A DNA stretch of 47,306 nt. Origin: UBA2108 sp002713215 (GTDB lineage Bacteria; Bacteroidota; Bacteroidia; Flavobacteriales_G; Salibacteraceae). Positions 33,634 to 42,317 of the stretch are shown piece by piece. The DNA lies in NCBI GenBank assembly GCA_937891015.1, contig CALAPY010000086.1, positions 1 to 47,306 of the forward strand. The letters are read 5' to 3'. Within the stretch, counting starts at the first letter, position 1. Every line of letters begins with the position of its first letter. A program made the translations under genes and the position numbers. The notes beneath the pieces are model-generated. The model did not search any database. It had not been told where the DNA came from and saw nothing but the letters and a program-made list of their open reading frames with translations.

Positions 33634-35867
33634 TAAAACCTGGCCTTTAGAGATAAAAAGAAAGTTCTGCCCCACAGTACGCTTAGCGTAGGAGAATTAT
33701 TTGAATTGGAAACACCATACACATCTCCAATCATTTTTACATCGTTTACATCCAGCAAATTTTTCACTCCGGCAACCACGGTAATCCGTTTTTTCCAAAA
33801 AATCTTTTTAGCCGATAAATCGATGTTGTGATAGTCCTGAATATAGCTTGGTAAAATTTCGTTGTTGTCAGTCAGGTAGCTGTTTCTAACCTCACCGGTG
33901 TATTTGTAAAAACAACTAAGTTTTACTCCCATTGGTTTAATAAAGTAACTCAATTCCGATGCTAAATCAGAAGAATAGTAAAAAGTGTTTTTGATTTCAG
34001 GATGATCAAACATGGAATTGTAGTTTCCGTAATAGCTCCCTGTTACGGAAAAATTGATTTCATTCCATTTATAGTATAAACCCAAAGATATTCCCTTGGT
34101 GATCAGGTAGTCTGCATTTTTGTAGGTCCAGTCTACATTGGAAGTCTGAATTAAATCAATCAGGTTATTTATGTGAGAGTAATAGCCCTTGGGTACAATC
34201 CTAAACTGGTGATCGTTAAAGTCTTTGTGCCAGTCGACGGACAAATTTATGTGGTTCGAATTTTCTGCTGACAGGTTTTCATTACCCCATAAATTAATGG
34301 CTGGACTAAAATGAAATTCGAGGTATAGTTCTTTTAAAGAAGGGGCTCTAAATCCCTTAGCATAAGAAGCTCTGACAATCCATTGTTTATTGGGCTTAAA
34401 CATAAAAGATATTGACGGAATCAATGGAGCCGTGTATTTGGTATTGTATGAATAGCGTAGTGCCGGCTGAATACTTAAAGCTGTGAAGGGAGTGTATTTA
34501 AGGTTGCCGAATACCGAATAATCACCAATTTCCTGATTTTTCCCTTCTATTCTGTTCGCCTGAATAAAATCGTGTTTCGCCTCCATACCAAGCATGTAAT
34601 TGACTTTGGTACTATCCTTATCCGAATTATAAACCCCTCTTGCTAATAAGGAATTAAATGTTGTGGTATCGTGGTCATTAACCGACGAGGTTGGAATTTC
34701 CTCAAGAGATACCAAATCCTTGAAATAAATATTTCTAACCCGTTGATAATAAGAGTGCGATAAAGTAAGATCCAGGTACTTGTTCTTAGAAACCCTCCCT
34801 TTTAGCAATACTTTATTGGTTAAACGGTTGGTTTTGTACCGGGTGTCAAATGCCGTTGAATAATAAGGGAATCGTGGTGCACCTTTACTCAGCATGGTTT
34901 CTGTAAACCCATCGAATACATACGAAAATCTAAGATGGTTGATGTTTCGTCCAAAAACGAAATTTCCAAAATACTGTTCCCTCGGTTTCCATTCCTGATA
35001 CCGAGCGGTATCTCCGGAAGTATACCCGGAAAAGAAGTTTCGCCCTGCATTTATTTTAAAGCTGTTTTTCTTGATTTTAAATCCCAGGTTAGCACTAAAA
35101 TTGTATTGCCCTACCGATTCGTAGTAAGCGTTAAAGCCACCTGAAATTCTCTTCTTCTGTTTTTTATCGGTTATAATATTCACTACACCCCCTAACGCAT
35201 TGGTACCGTAAGCAACAGAAGTTGGTCCTTCAATTATTTCTACTTTTTTTACTTCGTTAAGGTTAATCTGAGATAAGTCAAGGTTACCGCTAAGCCTTCC
35301 CTCTATTGGAACCCCGTCAATCATAATTTTTACATGATTCCCTGAAAGCCCGTTCAGCATAAGTGCGGTTTCATTTGCATGGCCGTTATTGGTCTTAAAA
35401 TTAACCTCAGTTGTTAGTGCTTCCCTTAGATTATTAGCTCCCTTCTCCTCTATTTTTTCAGGTTTAATTGTCCTGACATCATATAGGTTATTCTGCTTTT
35501 CTATGGGAATGAAGCCCGCACTAACGACTACCTCTCCTAATCCCATGCTAATTGCCCTTAGCTGAATCTTCTTTGTTTGCCCGGGTAGCAAAACGATAGC
35601 TTGGTTCTGGTAACCCAAATGCGATATTTCAACCAGGGTTGAATCCTTATCGATTACTACAATTTGTCCCAGCTCATCAGTAACCATCCACCTGGTTAAA
35701 GGCGCATTTCCTTTGGTGCTGGTGATCTTAACATGCGCCAGAACAATTGGAGTTCCATAATCAGCATCTAAAACCTGAATAAAGCTGGAATCGGATTGGC
35801 TGTAAAGTGATAGGGATTGAAGCACTCCAATCAATACCAATACATAGCTCTTTAATCCCAGTTTCAC
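33633..35867 (-). CDS. TonB-dependent outer-membrane receptor (probable haem)
   Basis: 744 residues: signal peptide (about 1-23), carboxypeptidase-regulatory-like domain (about 27-110), plug (VKIMIDGVPIEGRLSGNLDL; EIIEGPTSVAYGTNALGGVV) and a 22-strand barrel to the C-terminal aromatic end (FFLSLKARF). In the barrel, GFRAPSLKELYLEFH (505-519) places a His 10 residues after the FRAP box, followed by GNENLSAEN (528-536), like the FRAP/His/NPNL region of haem receptors such as HmuR. Flanked by two HmuY-like genes. Imported ligand is probably haem or a haem derivative; this is inferred. The stop overlaps the next start. Confidence 0.9.
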   Translation of the reverse strand: MKLGLKSYVLVLIGVLQSLSLYSQSDSSFIQVLDADYGTPIVLAHVKITSTKGNAPLTRWMVTDELGQIVVIDKDSTLVEISHLGYQNQAIVLLPGQTKKIQLRAISMGLGEVVVSAGFIPIEKQNNLYDVRTIKPEKIEEKGANNLREALTTEVNFKTNNGHANETALMLNGLSGNHVKIMIDGVPIEGRLSGNLDLSQINLNEVKKVEIIEGPTSVAYGTNALGGVVNIITDKKQKKRISGGFNAYYESVGQYNFSANLGFKIKKNSFKINAGRNFFSGYTSGDTARYQEWKPREQYFGNFVFGRNINHLRFSYVFDGFTETMLSKGAPRFPYYSTAFDTRYKTNRLTNKVLLKGRVSKNKYLDLTLSHSYYQRVRNIYFKDLVSLEEIPTSSVNDHDTTTFNSLLARGVYNSDKDSTKVNYMLGMEAKHDFIQANRIEGKNQEIGDYSVFGNLKYTPFTALSIQPALRYSYNTKYTAPLIPSISFMFKPNKQWIVRASYAKGFRAPSLKELYLEFHFSPAINLWGNENLSAENSNHINLSVDWHKDFNDHQFRIVPKGYYSHINNLIDLIQTSNVDWTYKNADYLITKGISLGLYYKWNEINFSVTGSYYGNYNSMFDHPEIKNTFYYSSDLASELSYFIKPMGVKLSCFYKYTGEVRNSYLTDNNEILPSYIQDYHNIDLSAKKIFWKKRITVVAGVKNLLDVNDVKMIGDVYGVSNSNNSPTLSVLWGRTFFLSLKARF

Positions 35868-35901
35868 CTTTCTATTTTTTATTCATCCAATCTTCAGGTA
35901 A

Positions 35902-37158
35902 TTATCGTACAACTAGTTTTTGAATATCTACCCTATGGCCTACTTGAATTCTTAGAACATAAACTCCAGACTTAAATTCCGCTACTGATATTCCTTTTTG
36001 AGTAAACCCATTTGATACTTCAATAGATTCAACCAATACCCTATTTCCTGCTAAATCGATCACTTCTATTGTTCCATGCTCATCAATCGTACTTTCATAC
36101 AAAACGGTTATGTTGTCATAAGCCGGGTTTGGGTAAACTGCCCATCTTAAACTTCCCTCGGTCTCATTGATTGAGGAAACCACAATCTTTTCTTTAACAA
36201 ACCTGGTCTTGCCGGTACCCATTCCTTCAAAATCGGTGAATATTAATCGATAATAACCGGAACTGTCTTTATTATCAATAAAGTAAGCTATGTTGTCGCT
36301 TACGGTCCATCCAGTAGAAGAGTTGTACTTTTTCCAACTCCTACCAATGGTTGAAATATTATTGCTGGTATTTTGTGGTTCAGCTTTTAAAGCTGCGGCA
36401 TAATCCACTTCCACTTTTTTATCAACTACCGCATTTCTATGACTAAATACGCTAGTCACCGATTGATACAAACCTGGAGGGTTTAAATAGTCGAGGTGTT
36501 TGGTAAAAGTGATGTCCCAAGAATCAATATCGGGTTCACGATTTATCTTTTGGTTCGTTATCATAGAATGATAGACAAAACTTCGGTTTTTATAATTGGC
36601 TTTATCGAGGGTAAAAACCTGTTCGTTACTTCCATCCAGGTTGGCGTACTTATACTCCCATTTACCCGACTTTAAACTCACGATCCACAATTTCTTAAGG
36701 CTATCATTGCTTAATTTGATTAAGTAAAGCGAATCACCTAGGGTCCAGTAGTTGTTTGCAGGGTTTAGAATGCCCCATCCCATATCAAAGAGGCCTTTTT
36801 TTCCACGGTAGCGATTAAAAGCACCATTGGTCCAGGAAGTATCGGAGTTGAGCAAACGTTCCCAGGTAGAATAGCCTGTGGTATCAAAAGTTGACCACTT
36901 GCTGGTATCGCACGGACAACTCCACAAAGTGGCATTGGATTCATTGATTAGAATGGCACTACCGGCAGCCCCTCTTCCGGTTACGGAAAACCCAAGGTCC
37001 CAATTGTTGTTATCGACTTTGGCTACTTCGCCATTCTCCAGGCTATAAAACACCTGAGACTTATATTGCGGGCCCATTGAGATAGAATCATCAATCAATT
37101 GACCATTAGCAAATACTGAGAATAGGACCAGGAATGTAGTAAGGTAGAATGTCTTCAT
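35902..37158 (-). CDS. T9SS-exported HmuY-like protein, two-domain
   Basis: 418 residues from ATG 37156-37158, with signal peptide (FYLTTFLVLFSVFANGQ). Like the downstream lipoprotein it has two HmuY-type halves: NNWDLGFSVTGRG (51-63) and SWDITFTKHLDYL (213-225), the second ending in YYRLIFTDFEGMG (302-314). From about 330 it has a T9SS domain (VYPNPAYDNITVL ... FKSGVYVLRIQVG). It should be attached to the cell surface as a haemophore-type partner of the TonB receptor 34 bases downstream. It begins the six-gene series; nirS upstream is separated by a terminator. A CPCD motif (81-84) in the first half is unusual. Confidence 0.83.
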   Translation of the reverse strand: MKTFYLTTFLVLFSVFANGQLIDDSISMGPQYKSQVFYSLENGEVAKVDNNNWDLGFSVTGRGAAGSAILINESNATLWSCPCDTSKWSTFDTTGYSTWERLLNSDTSWTNGAFNRYRGKKGLFDMGWGILNPANNYWTLGDSLYLIKLSNDSLKKLWIVSLKSGKWEYKYANLDGSNEQVFTLDKANYKNRSFVYHSMITNQKINREPDIDSWDITFTKHLDYLNPPGLYQSVTSVFSHRNAVVDKKVEVDYAAALKAEPQNTSNNISTIGRSWKKYNSSTGWTVSDNIAYFIDNKDSSGYYRLIFTDFEGMGTGKTRFVKEKIVVSSINETEGSLRWAVYPNPAYDNITVLYESTIDEHGTIEVIDLAGNRVLVESIEVSNGFTQKGISVAEFKSGVYVLRIQVGHRVDIQKLVVR

Positions 37159-37242
37159 TTTACTGAATTTAAAAGCAAAGATCAATACTTCTCTTTGTTG
37201 AAATAATGACCATATGCAGTTTTATAAATGAGAATTAATTTG

Positions 37243-37272
37243 AAAAAAGAAGGAGGGTTAACCCTCCTTCTT
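37243..37272 (-). terminator. terminator after nirS
   Basis: A perfect 13-base-arm palindrome with no spacer (37247-37272, centre between the TT and AA of GGGTTAACCC) is followed on the minus strand by a run of T residues (A at 37243-37248). It lies 38 bases after the nirS stop, ahead of the HmuY-like gene. Most nirS transcripts should end here. Confidence 0.88.
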
Positions 37273-37309
37273 CCCTAATTCAAATACACATAAACATCAA
37301 CTCAGAGCA

Positions 37310-38956
37310 TTAGTATATGTCGTTGGTAGTATTGTAGATATTAAACTTACCTGTTGGGTTTTGAACCCAATCGCCCTGAATTGATTTTTTAAGCTCTAAC
37401 GTTTTGTCATCATAGATCAAAATGGCACTATTTACTCCCATAAAGACAGAGATCCAAACTTCATTGCCCGCCTTGTTGTATTCCATGTGCACCATTCTTC
37501 CATCGGCCCCTTCAGGCATGGTAATGGTCTTTTTATGTTCCAGCGTTTGAGTGTCGAATACATCAACTACAGAATGCATTGCCTTGTCCGGATTTAAGGT
37601 TCTGTCAACCCAAAGATTTTTAGATTTTGGATGAGACTTAACAAACAATGCTCCACCACCATTACCGGGTGCTTTCATTTCCTTTACCACCGTCCATTGT
37701 CCTTCACCGGCATCCGTTTTAATGCAAGACAACTTGTTTTCACCCAGGTGAGATGTAACCCATAGCTGCCCCAAATCATTCTTAATATTGGCGCCACGAC
37801 CAGGATGTGGTTTAATTCCGGTTTCTACTATATCGACCAACTTCTTATTAGGAACATCGATAATTACAATTTTGTTAGCAGCATTAGCCGCAACCAGGAA
37901 GTACTTGCCACTGGCATCCCAACCTCCATCATGAAGGAAACGCGCAGAAGGAATTTCGGTAATTTTAGGGTTCTTAGGGTCTGTATAATCAACAATATCA
38001 ACCATTCCCCTTTCCTTAATGTTACAGATCCAAACCGGATCAGTATGAGAGGCTACAATTGAGGCTACACGAGCTTCTTCTACAAATTCTTTGTCGCCGT
38101 CACATGCATTTCCTGCTGTAGGAGTTACACTTATTGGTTCCAGGGTTTGTGCATCGAATATTACAATATGACTTGGACTATACCCTCCAAATACCAGGTA
38201 TTTGTCTTCGTATCCTTTAAATTTGGATACATCCACAGACCTCGCATCAAATGCACCCCTTACTTCGGCTACAATGGTAGGTGTTTCCGTATAGGTGTCA
38301 ATCATGGTAATTCTACCGTCACGACCTACTGAGTATATATATCTTCCCGTAGCAGAAGTACGCAGTATATGCACAGCAAAACCCGTTTTTAGTACAGCCA
38401 GCTTTTCCTTAGTGTCTCCATCTATTACTGCCACTTTACCTGCATCACGCATAATAACACCAAAATAATTGTCAATGTTCCTGCTATGAACCGGTTTAGT
38501 TGGTCGGCCTTCAACAGGTACAATTAGATTCCAGGTGGCGGCTATTTCATCTATACCAAATGGAGGTACCACGGGAGGTTCAACCTGAAGGAACCGAGTC
38601 AACAATTCTATTTCTTGTTCGGTTAAAATCCCCCTCCATTCCGGCATCCCACCTGGAGTACCATTTTCAATGAAAGTTCTTATTCCCTGTGCTCCAAGCG
38701 CTTTGGTAGCGATTGCTTTACCATCGCCATCTGGTAATAATGATGGCCCGGTTGCCCCTTTTCTTGAAGAACCATGACAACCCGCGCAACGGTCAAAATA
38801 AATTGCTGAGCCTTGATCCATTTCAGCTTCGGTGATTTGAATTTCATCTTTTGGTTTTTCTTCCGGAGCTGCTGTTGGTTTCTTTGTTTCTCCCCCACAA
38901 CTATACAGGGCAACAGAACCAATAATTGCTAAATAAAATATGTGTATTCTCCTCAT
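37310..38956 (-). CDS. nirS: cytochrome cd1 nitrite reductase, predicted lipoprotein
   Basis: 548 residues. N-terminal lipoprotein signal (FYLAIIGSVALYSCGG, lipid Cys20), a cytochrome c domain (CAGCH, 57-61, with axial Met104 in GGMPEW), then the eight-bladed d1 domain. Haem d1 ligand His196 (TGFAVHI) and the two active-site His, His342 (ARFLHDGG) and His384 (KPHPGRGAN), are all present; this separates it from NirN. The C-terminus NPTGKFNIYNTTNDIY matches NirS closely. It reduces nitrite to NO in the periplasm; the lipid anchor would tether it. Haem d1 biosynthesis genes are not in this window. It has its own terminator and promoter-like site. Confidence 0.95.
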   Translation of the reverse strand: MRRIHIFYLAIIGSVALYSCGGETKKPTAAPEEKPKDEIQITEAEMDQGSAIYFDRCAGCHGSSRKGATGPSLLPDGDGKAIATKALGAQGIRTFIENGTPGGMPEWRGILTEQEIELLTRFLQVEPPVVPPFGIDEIAATWNLIVPVEGRPTKPVHSRNIDNYFGVIMRDAGKVAVIDGDTKEKLAVLKTGFAVHILRTSATGRYIYSVGRDGRITMIDTYTETPTIVAEVRGAFDARSVDVSKFKGYEDKYLVFGGYSPSHIVIFDAQTLEPISVTPTAGNACDGDKEFVEEARVASIVASHTDPVWICNIKERGMVDIVDYTDPKNPKITEIPSARFLHDGGWDASGKYFLVAANAANKIVIIDVPNKKLVDIVETGIKPHPGRGANIKNDLGQLWVTSHLGENKLSCIKTDAGEGQWTVVKEMKAPGNGGGALFVKSHPKSKNLWVDRTLNPDKAMHSVVDVFDTQTLEHKKTITMPEGADGRMVHMEYNKAGNEVWISVFMGVNSAILIYDDKTLELKKSIQGDWVQNPTGKFNIYNTTNDIY

Positions 38957-38993
38957 TACTATGAATTTAATTGATAATTAATTTAATTACTAG

Positions 38994-39023
38994 CAAAGTT
39001 AAATTCACCGAATTCCTTCAAAA
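38994..39023 (-). promoter_or_regulatory. promoter-like element upstream of nirS
   Basis: On the minus strand, TAACTTTG (38994-39001) matches TAnnTTTG and has TTTTG (39019-39023) 17 bases upstream as a possible -33 element. Transcription would begin about 30 bases upstream of the nirS ATG. Confidence 0.5.
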
Positions 39024-39189
39024 TAGGATGTGGGTCATGGAGAGTAAGATACAGGTCATATTTATGTTGATGAACCAGTAATTGGTTGCTCTACAAAAAG
39101 ATCATGTATCAATTGTGTGAATCACCATTCTTAAATACTGATCTGATCAAAAAATTATTCATCAAAACCAATAATTCATGATATTATCG

Positions 39190-39203
39190 TTGATCTAAAT
39201 CAA
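39190..39203. promoter_or_regulatory. consensus FNR/DNR-type box near nirS
   Basis: TTGATCTAAATCAA is an exact TTGAT-N4-ATCAA site, the Crp/Fnr (FNR, DNR, NnrR) consensus. On the minus strand a TGGTTTTG element (39163-39170, one mismatch to TAnnTTTG) lies 27 bases beyond its centre, similar to the norC layout. nirS starts 234 bases away, so a long leader or distal action is implied; it could instead serve the glycosyltransferase. Confidence 0.6.
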
Positions 39204-39386
39204 ACTCTGTTTACTCTGACTGATATAGAAACGGCATTCCCTAGGTATCTTAAGAAATATGGATTCTACGTTCTTTGGCTAACCATAAATATTACTCAGG
39301 CCGCAGTTACTCAATTAGCAGACGATGAAGCCTATTACTGGGTATACTCAGAGCATCTATCCTGGGGGTATTTTGATCACCCTCCC

Positions 39387-40877
39387 ATGATAGCCGGTTT
39401 AATAAAATCGGGGTATTACTTCTGGCCTTCGGAATTCGGCGTACGAGTATTTACCATTCTTTTAACCACCCTGGCCATTGTCATTCTCGAAAAATTAGTT
39501 CAACCCTGTCGAAAAACGCTTTTCTATTTAGTCATCCTCTCCCTGCTACCCCTTCACATATATGGTTTCATTGCTGTTCCGGATGCTCCTTTGTTATTCT
39601 TTACGGCATTGTTTTTCTACACCTACCGGAGATATACGATCAACGATAATACTAAGAATGTAATTTTCCTGGCTTTCGCCATTGCGGGTCTGCTCTACAG
39701 CAAATACCATGGGCTTTTAATAATAGTGTTTACGCTGTTATCCAATTTAAGATTACTACGAAAAAGGTCTTTTTATCTAATTCTTCTCTCCACCATATTG
39801 TTCTACCTACCTCACATTATCTGGCAGATACAAAATGACTATCCCTCCTTTCAATACCATATTCAGAACAAGTCTCAGAAGCCCTACGATTCAATGGATT
39901 CCATTAATTACATTCTGGGACAGATTCTCATTTTTGGACCACTCATAAGCTGGTTTCTGTTTTATAGTCTATTTAAGTCCAGAAAGTTAAATGACTGGGA
40001 ACGCAGCTTACAATTTACAGGAATAGGTTTCTTGCTTTTTTTCCTGGGATCGAGCTTTAATTCAAGGGTTGAACCAAACTGGACCGTTGCGATTTTGATT
40101 CCCCTTGTAGTTTTAGGTTGGAAGTATATGTTCGATAACCCGAAATACCAGTCCATAATCCTAAAGTTGTGCATACCATCGATAATGGTGGTCTTTACAG
40201 CCAGGCTACTGTTGGTTTTTAATTTAATTCCATCCATCACAACCCATGAATTCTTTTCGTGGAAGGAACGCTCGGCTATGATTAAGAATAAAACTGATGG
40301 ATTGCCCGTTGCATTTAAAAGTACTTACCAGGCCGCTTCTAAGTATTCATTTTATGCAGGAGTACCCACGGTAAGTCTAAACAGCTGGAACTACCGTAGA
40401 AATCAATTCGACCTATGGGGAATACTAGATAGTTTAAAACACCAGAAAGTTGCAATTATACATGACTGGGGAAAAGATGAGAATGGAGTTGAGAAACTCG
40501 ATTTCGAAGTAGTTGATGATTTTGTCAGGTATAATCGACTGATTATTGAAGCCAGCCGGGAATCCTATAAGTTCCCTGCGGACTCAATGGCTTATATTGA
40601 ACTAAAGGTGATAAACACATCCCGCCAACCAACTAATTTCCAACTGGATTATCAGCATCCTTTCGTGGGCTATAAAATTGAACACTTTGGTCGGGTATAT
40701 AGTCATAATGAAAAAGGTTATTCCCTTGATGGAGATACACTTAACATGATACTCCATGTTAAACTACCCATTAAAACACCAAAGGAAAGTGGGATATACT
40801 TTATTCAGTTCGGAATTAATTCTGATCATTCGGAAACCGGCCACAATAGCCGCAGGTACATGCTGGAAGTTGAGTAA
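39387..40877 (+). CDS. membrane glycosyltransferase, ArnT/PMT-like (start codon unclear)
   Basis: A family 39/ArnT-type integral membrane glycosyltransferase; these use a lipid-linked sugar donor at the outer face of the inner membrane. 39387 is the first standard start, but the frame is open upstream to 39147 and includes the family's catalytic loop, ADDEAYYWVYSEHLSWGYFD then HPPMIAGLIKSGYY, so the true start is before 39258. No ATG, GTG or TTG occurs in frame; CTG 39216 (giving a TDIETAFPRYLKKYGFYVLW start) or ATA 39225 are candidates. About ten membrane helices follow and a soluble C-terminal domain (about 330-496). The acceptor is unknown. Convergent with the MFS gene. Confidence 0.82.
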   Translation: MIAGLIKSGYYFWPSEFGVRVFTILLTTLAIVILEKLVQPCRKTLFYLVILSLLPLHIYGFIAVPDAPLLFFTALFFYTYRRYTINDNTKNVIFLAFAIAGLLYSKYHGLLIIVFTLLSNLRLLRKRSFYLILLSTILFYLPHIIWQIQNDYPSFQYHIQNKSQKPYDSMDSINYILGQILIFGPLISWFLFYSLFKSRKLNDWERSLQFTGIGFLLFFLGSSFNSRVEPNWTVAILIPLVVLGWKYMFDNPKYQSIILKLCIPSIMVVFTARLLLVFNLIPSITTHEFFSWKERSAMIKNKTDGLPVAFKSTYQAASKYSFYAGVPTVSLNSWNYRRNQFDLWGILDSLKHQKVAIIHDWGKDENGVEKLDFEVVDDFVRYNRLIIEASRESYKFPADSMAYIELKVINTSRQPTNFQLDYQHPFVGYKIEHFGRVYSHNEKGYSLDGDTLNMILHVKLPIKTPKESGIYFIQFGINSDHSETGHNSRRYMLEVE

Positions 40878-40894
40878 ATCGAAGGCGAACTGAA

Positions 40895-42133
40895 TTAAAA
40901 CCAGTCGTTTTCCCTGGACCGCAACCACAACGCACATACAAAACCACCGCAAGCTGCTAAAAAGAGAAGTAAAAAGATAACCTGGTGGCCATAAGCTCCC
41001 GGATAAGTATCCAACGCGTAACCCATTAAAGGACTCATAAATACATCAGGTAAATATCCAATGACCGACATGATTCCCACGGCTGTTCCTGTAGCCTCTT
41101 CCTTAATTGCCGCTTCTTTAAACAAGGCAAAATAGACTCCCCGAATTCCATATACACCAATAAGGGAGATTCCCAGAATAATGAGGCTAATGCTAGCTGT
41201 ACTATATGCAGGTTGATTGTAAATCAAAAAGCCGGCAAGCATCATAGTAATAAATCCCAGCAGGAGTACCTGTCGGCCGGAAAATCGATCGGCCATAAGC
41301 CCCGCCAACAGCGCAAACACAGGCCTTAACCACAATGCTGCATTGCTAACCCCTGCCGATTGCGTCTCATCAAAGCCCAGCACATCATAAGCAAAAAGAG
41401 AATAATCGTCGGTTATTTTATATCCTATATAAGCGCATAATATGATAATGGACAACCTCCAAACATCAGGATTCTTCAACAGGTGTAAAATCTGCTCTCG
41501 GTTGTGAACGTGACGGGTCATATACTGCTCATCTTCGGTTTCCGGAATAAAAAACCAGGTAAGTGCACCTATAACCATTACGGCAACCGATGTAAAAAGC
41601 AGAACCGTTAGGTAACTGGAAGCAGAGGACTCATGTGAAGACGCAAATAACAAAATGGAAAAGGTGCCGAGCAGTGCTGCAGTAAGCCCTCTACCCGATT
41701 CCAAACTTCCAAATGCTCTCCCCTGAAAACCATCACCTCCCCAAAGTCGCGTAGCTTTTATCAAAGGAGCCCAAAACAATAGAATAGTTGTTATACCCCA
41801 AAGAGCATAGACTCCATACATAGTGGTTAAGGTTGGAAATAAATAGAGGGTAAATCCACCCAGGCCGGTAGTCCACAATCCCAGTGAGAGCATCTTTCTG
41901 GCAGAAAACTGATCGGCCAATGGCCCTCCGAAAAAGTAGGAAGCTACTGCAATAAAACCATAGATTGAAAAGCAGATTCCAAGTTCCAAATTCGTGATTT
42001 CAAACGTTTTTAGAACTGTTGGCCTAAAGATTCTAGCCAACACAAAGGGAAGAAAAAAGATACCCTCTCCGGCTAAAATCAATATGGCCAATACAAGCCA
42101 ATTGTGCTTCGTCTTTTCCACGATATTATTCAT
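40895..42133 (-). CDS. major facilitator superfamily transporter
   Basis: 412 residues with 12 predicted helices. The loop between helices 2 and 3 has GGPLADQFSARKMLSLGLWT, the MFS GxxxDxxSxRK motif, and its repeat in the second half is GLMADRFSGRQVLLLGF. The substrate cannot be deduced; it has no typical NarK nitrate signature, so no role in denitrification should be assumed. Convergent with the glycosyltransferase (17-base gap), single gene. Confidence 0.87.
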   Translation of the reverse strand: MNNIVEKTKHNWLVLAILILAGEGIFFLPFVLARIFRPTVLKTFEITNLELGICFSIYGFIAVASYFFGGPLADQFSARKMLSLGLWTTGLGGFTLYLFPTLTTMYGVYALWGITTILLFWAPLIKATRLWGGDGFQGRAFGSLESGRGLTAALLGTFSILLFASSHESSASSYLTVLLFTSVAVMVIGALTWFFIPETEDEQYMTRHVHNREQILHLLKNPDVWRLSIIILCAYIGYKITDDYSLFAYDVLGFDETQSAGVSNAALWLRPVFALLAGLMADRFSGRQVLLLGFITMMLAGFLIYNQPAYSTASISLIILGISLIGVYGIRGVYFALFKEAAIKEEATGTAVGIMSVIGYLPDVFMSPLMGYALDTYPGAYGHQVIFLLLFLAACGGFVCALWLRSRENDWF

Positions 42134-42317
42134 TGTTTTGAAATGACAATCTGATTTTATTTATAGGGTGGGTAGTTCTTTAGCAATCAAACATACACCA
42201 AAAAACAGAGAAGAAAAAGACACAGGAAGTGCTCTTCTATAATGTGGTGGGATTTACGTTGTAATGAAAGCCAGCCGAAAAGGTGACAGCTAGTAAAGAA
42301 AGTGGAAATTAGTTTTA

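Larger units (their letters stand above)
38957..39386. other. intergenic region between nirS and the glycosyltransferase
   Basis: About 430 bases without a standard start codon in a coding frame. It holds the nirS promoter-like element (38994-39023), the FNR/DNR-type box (39190-39203) and a TGATC-N-GATCA dyad near 39139-39149. From about 39216 on it is probably already coding for the N-terminus of the glycosyltransferase, which lacks a usual start codon. Confidence 0.6.

Noticed and set aside
40895..42133. MFS gene considered as a nitrate/nitrite transporter for denitrification
   Set aside because: It lacks the nitrate signature motifs of NarK-type proteins and is separated from nirS by a convergent glycosyltransferase gene.
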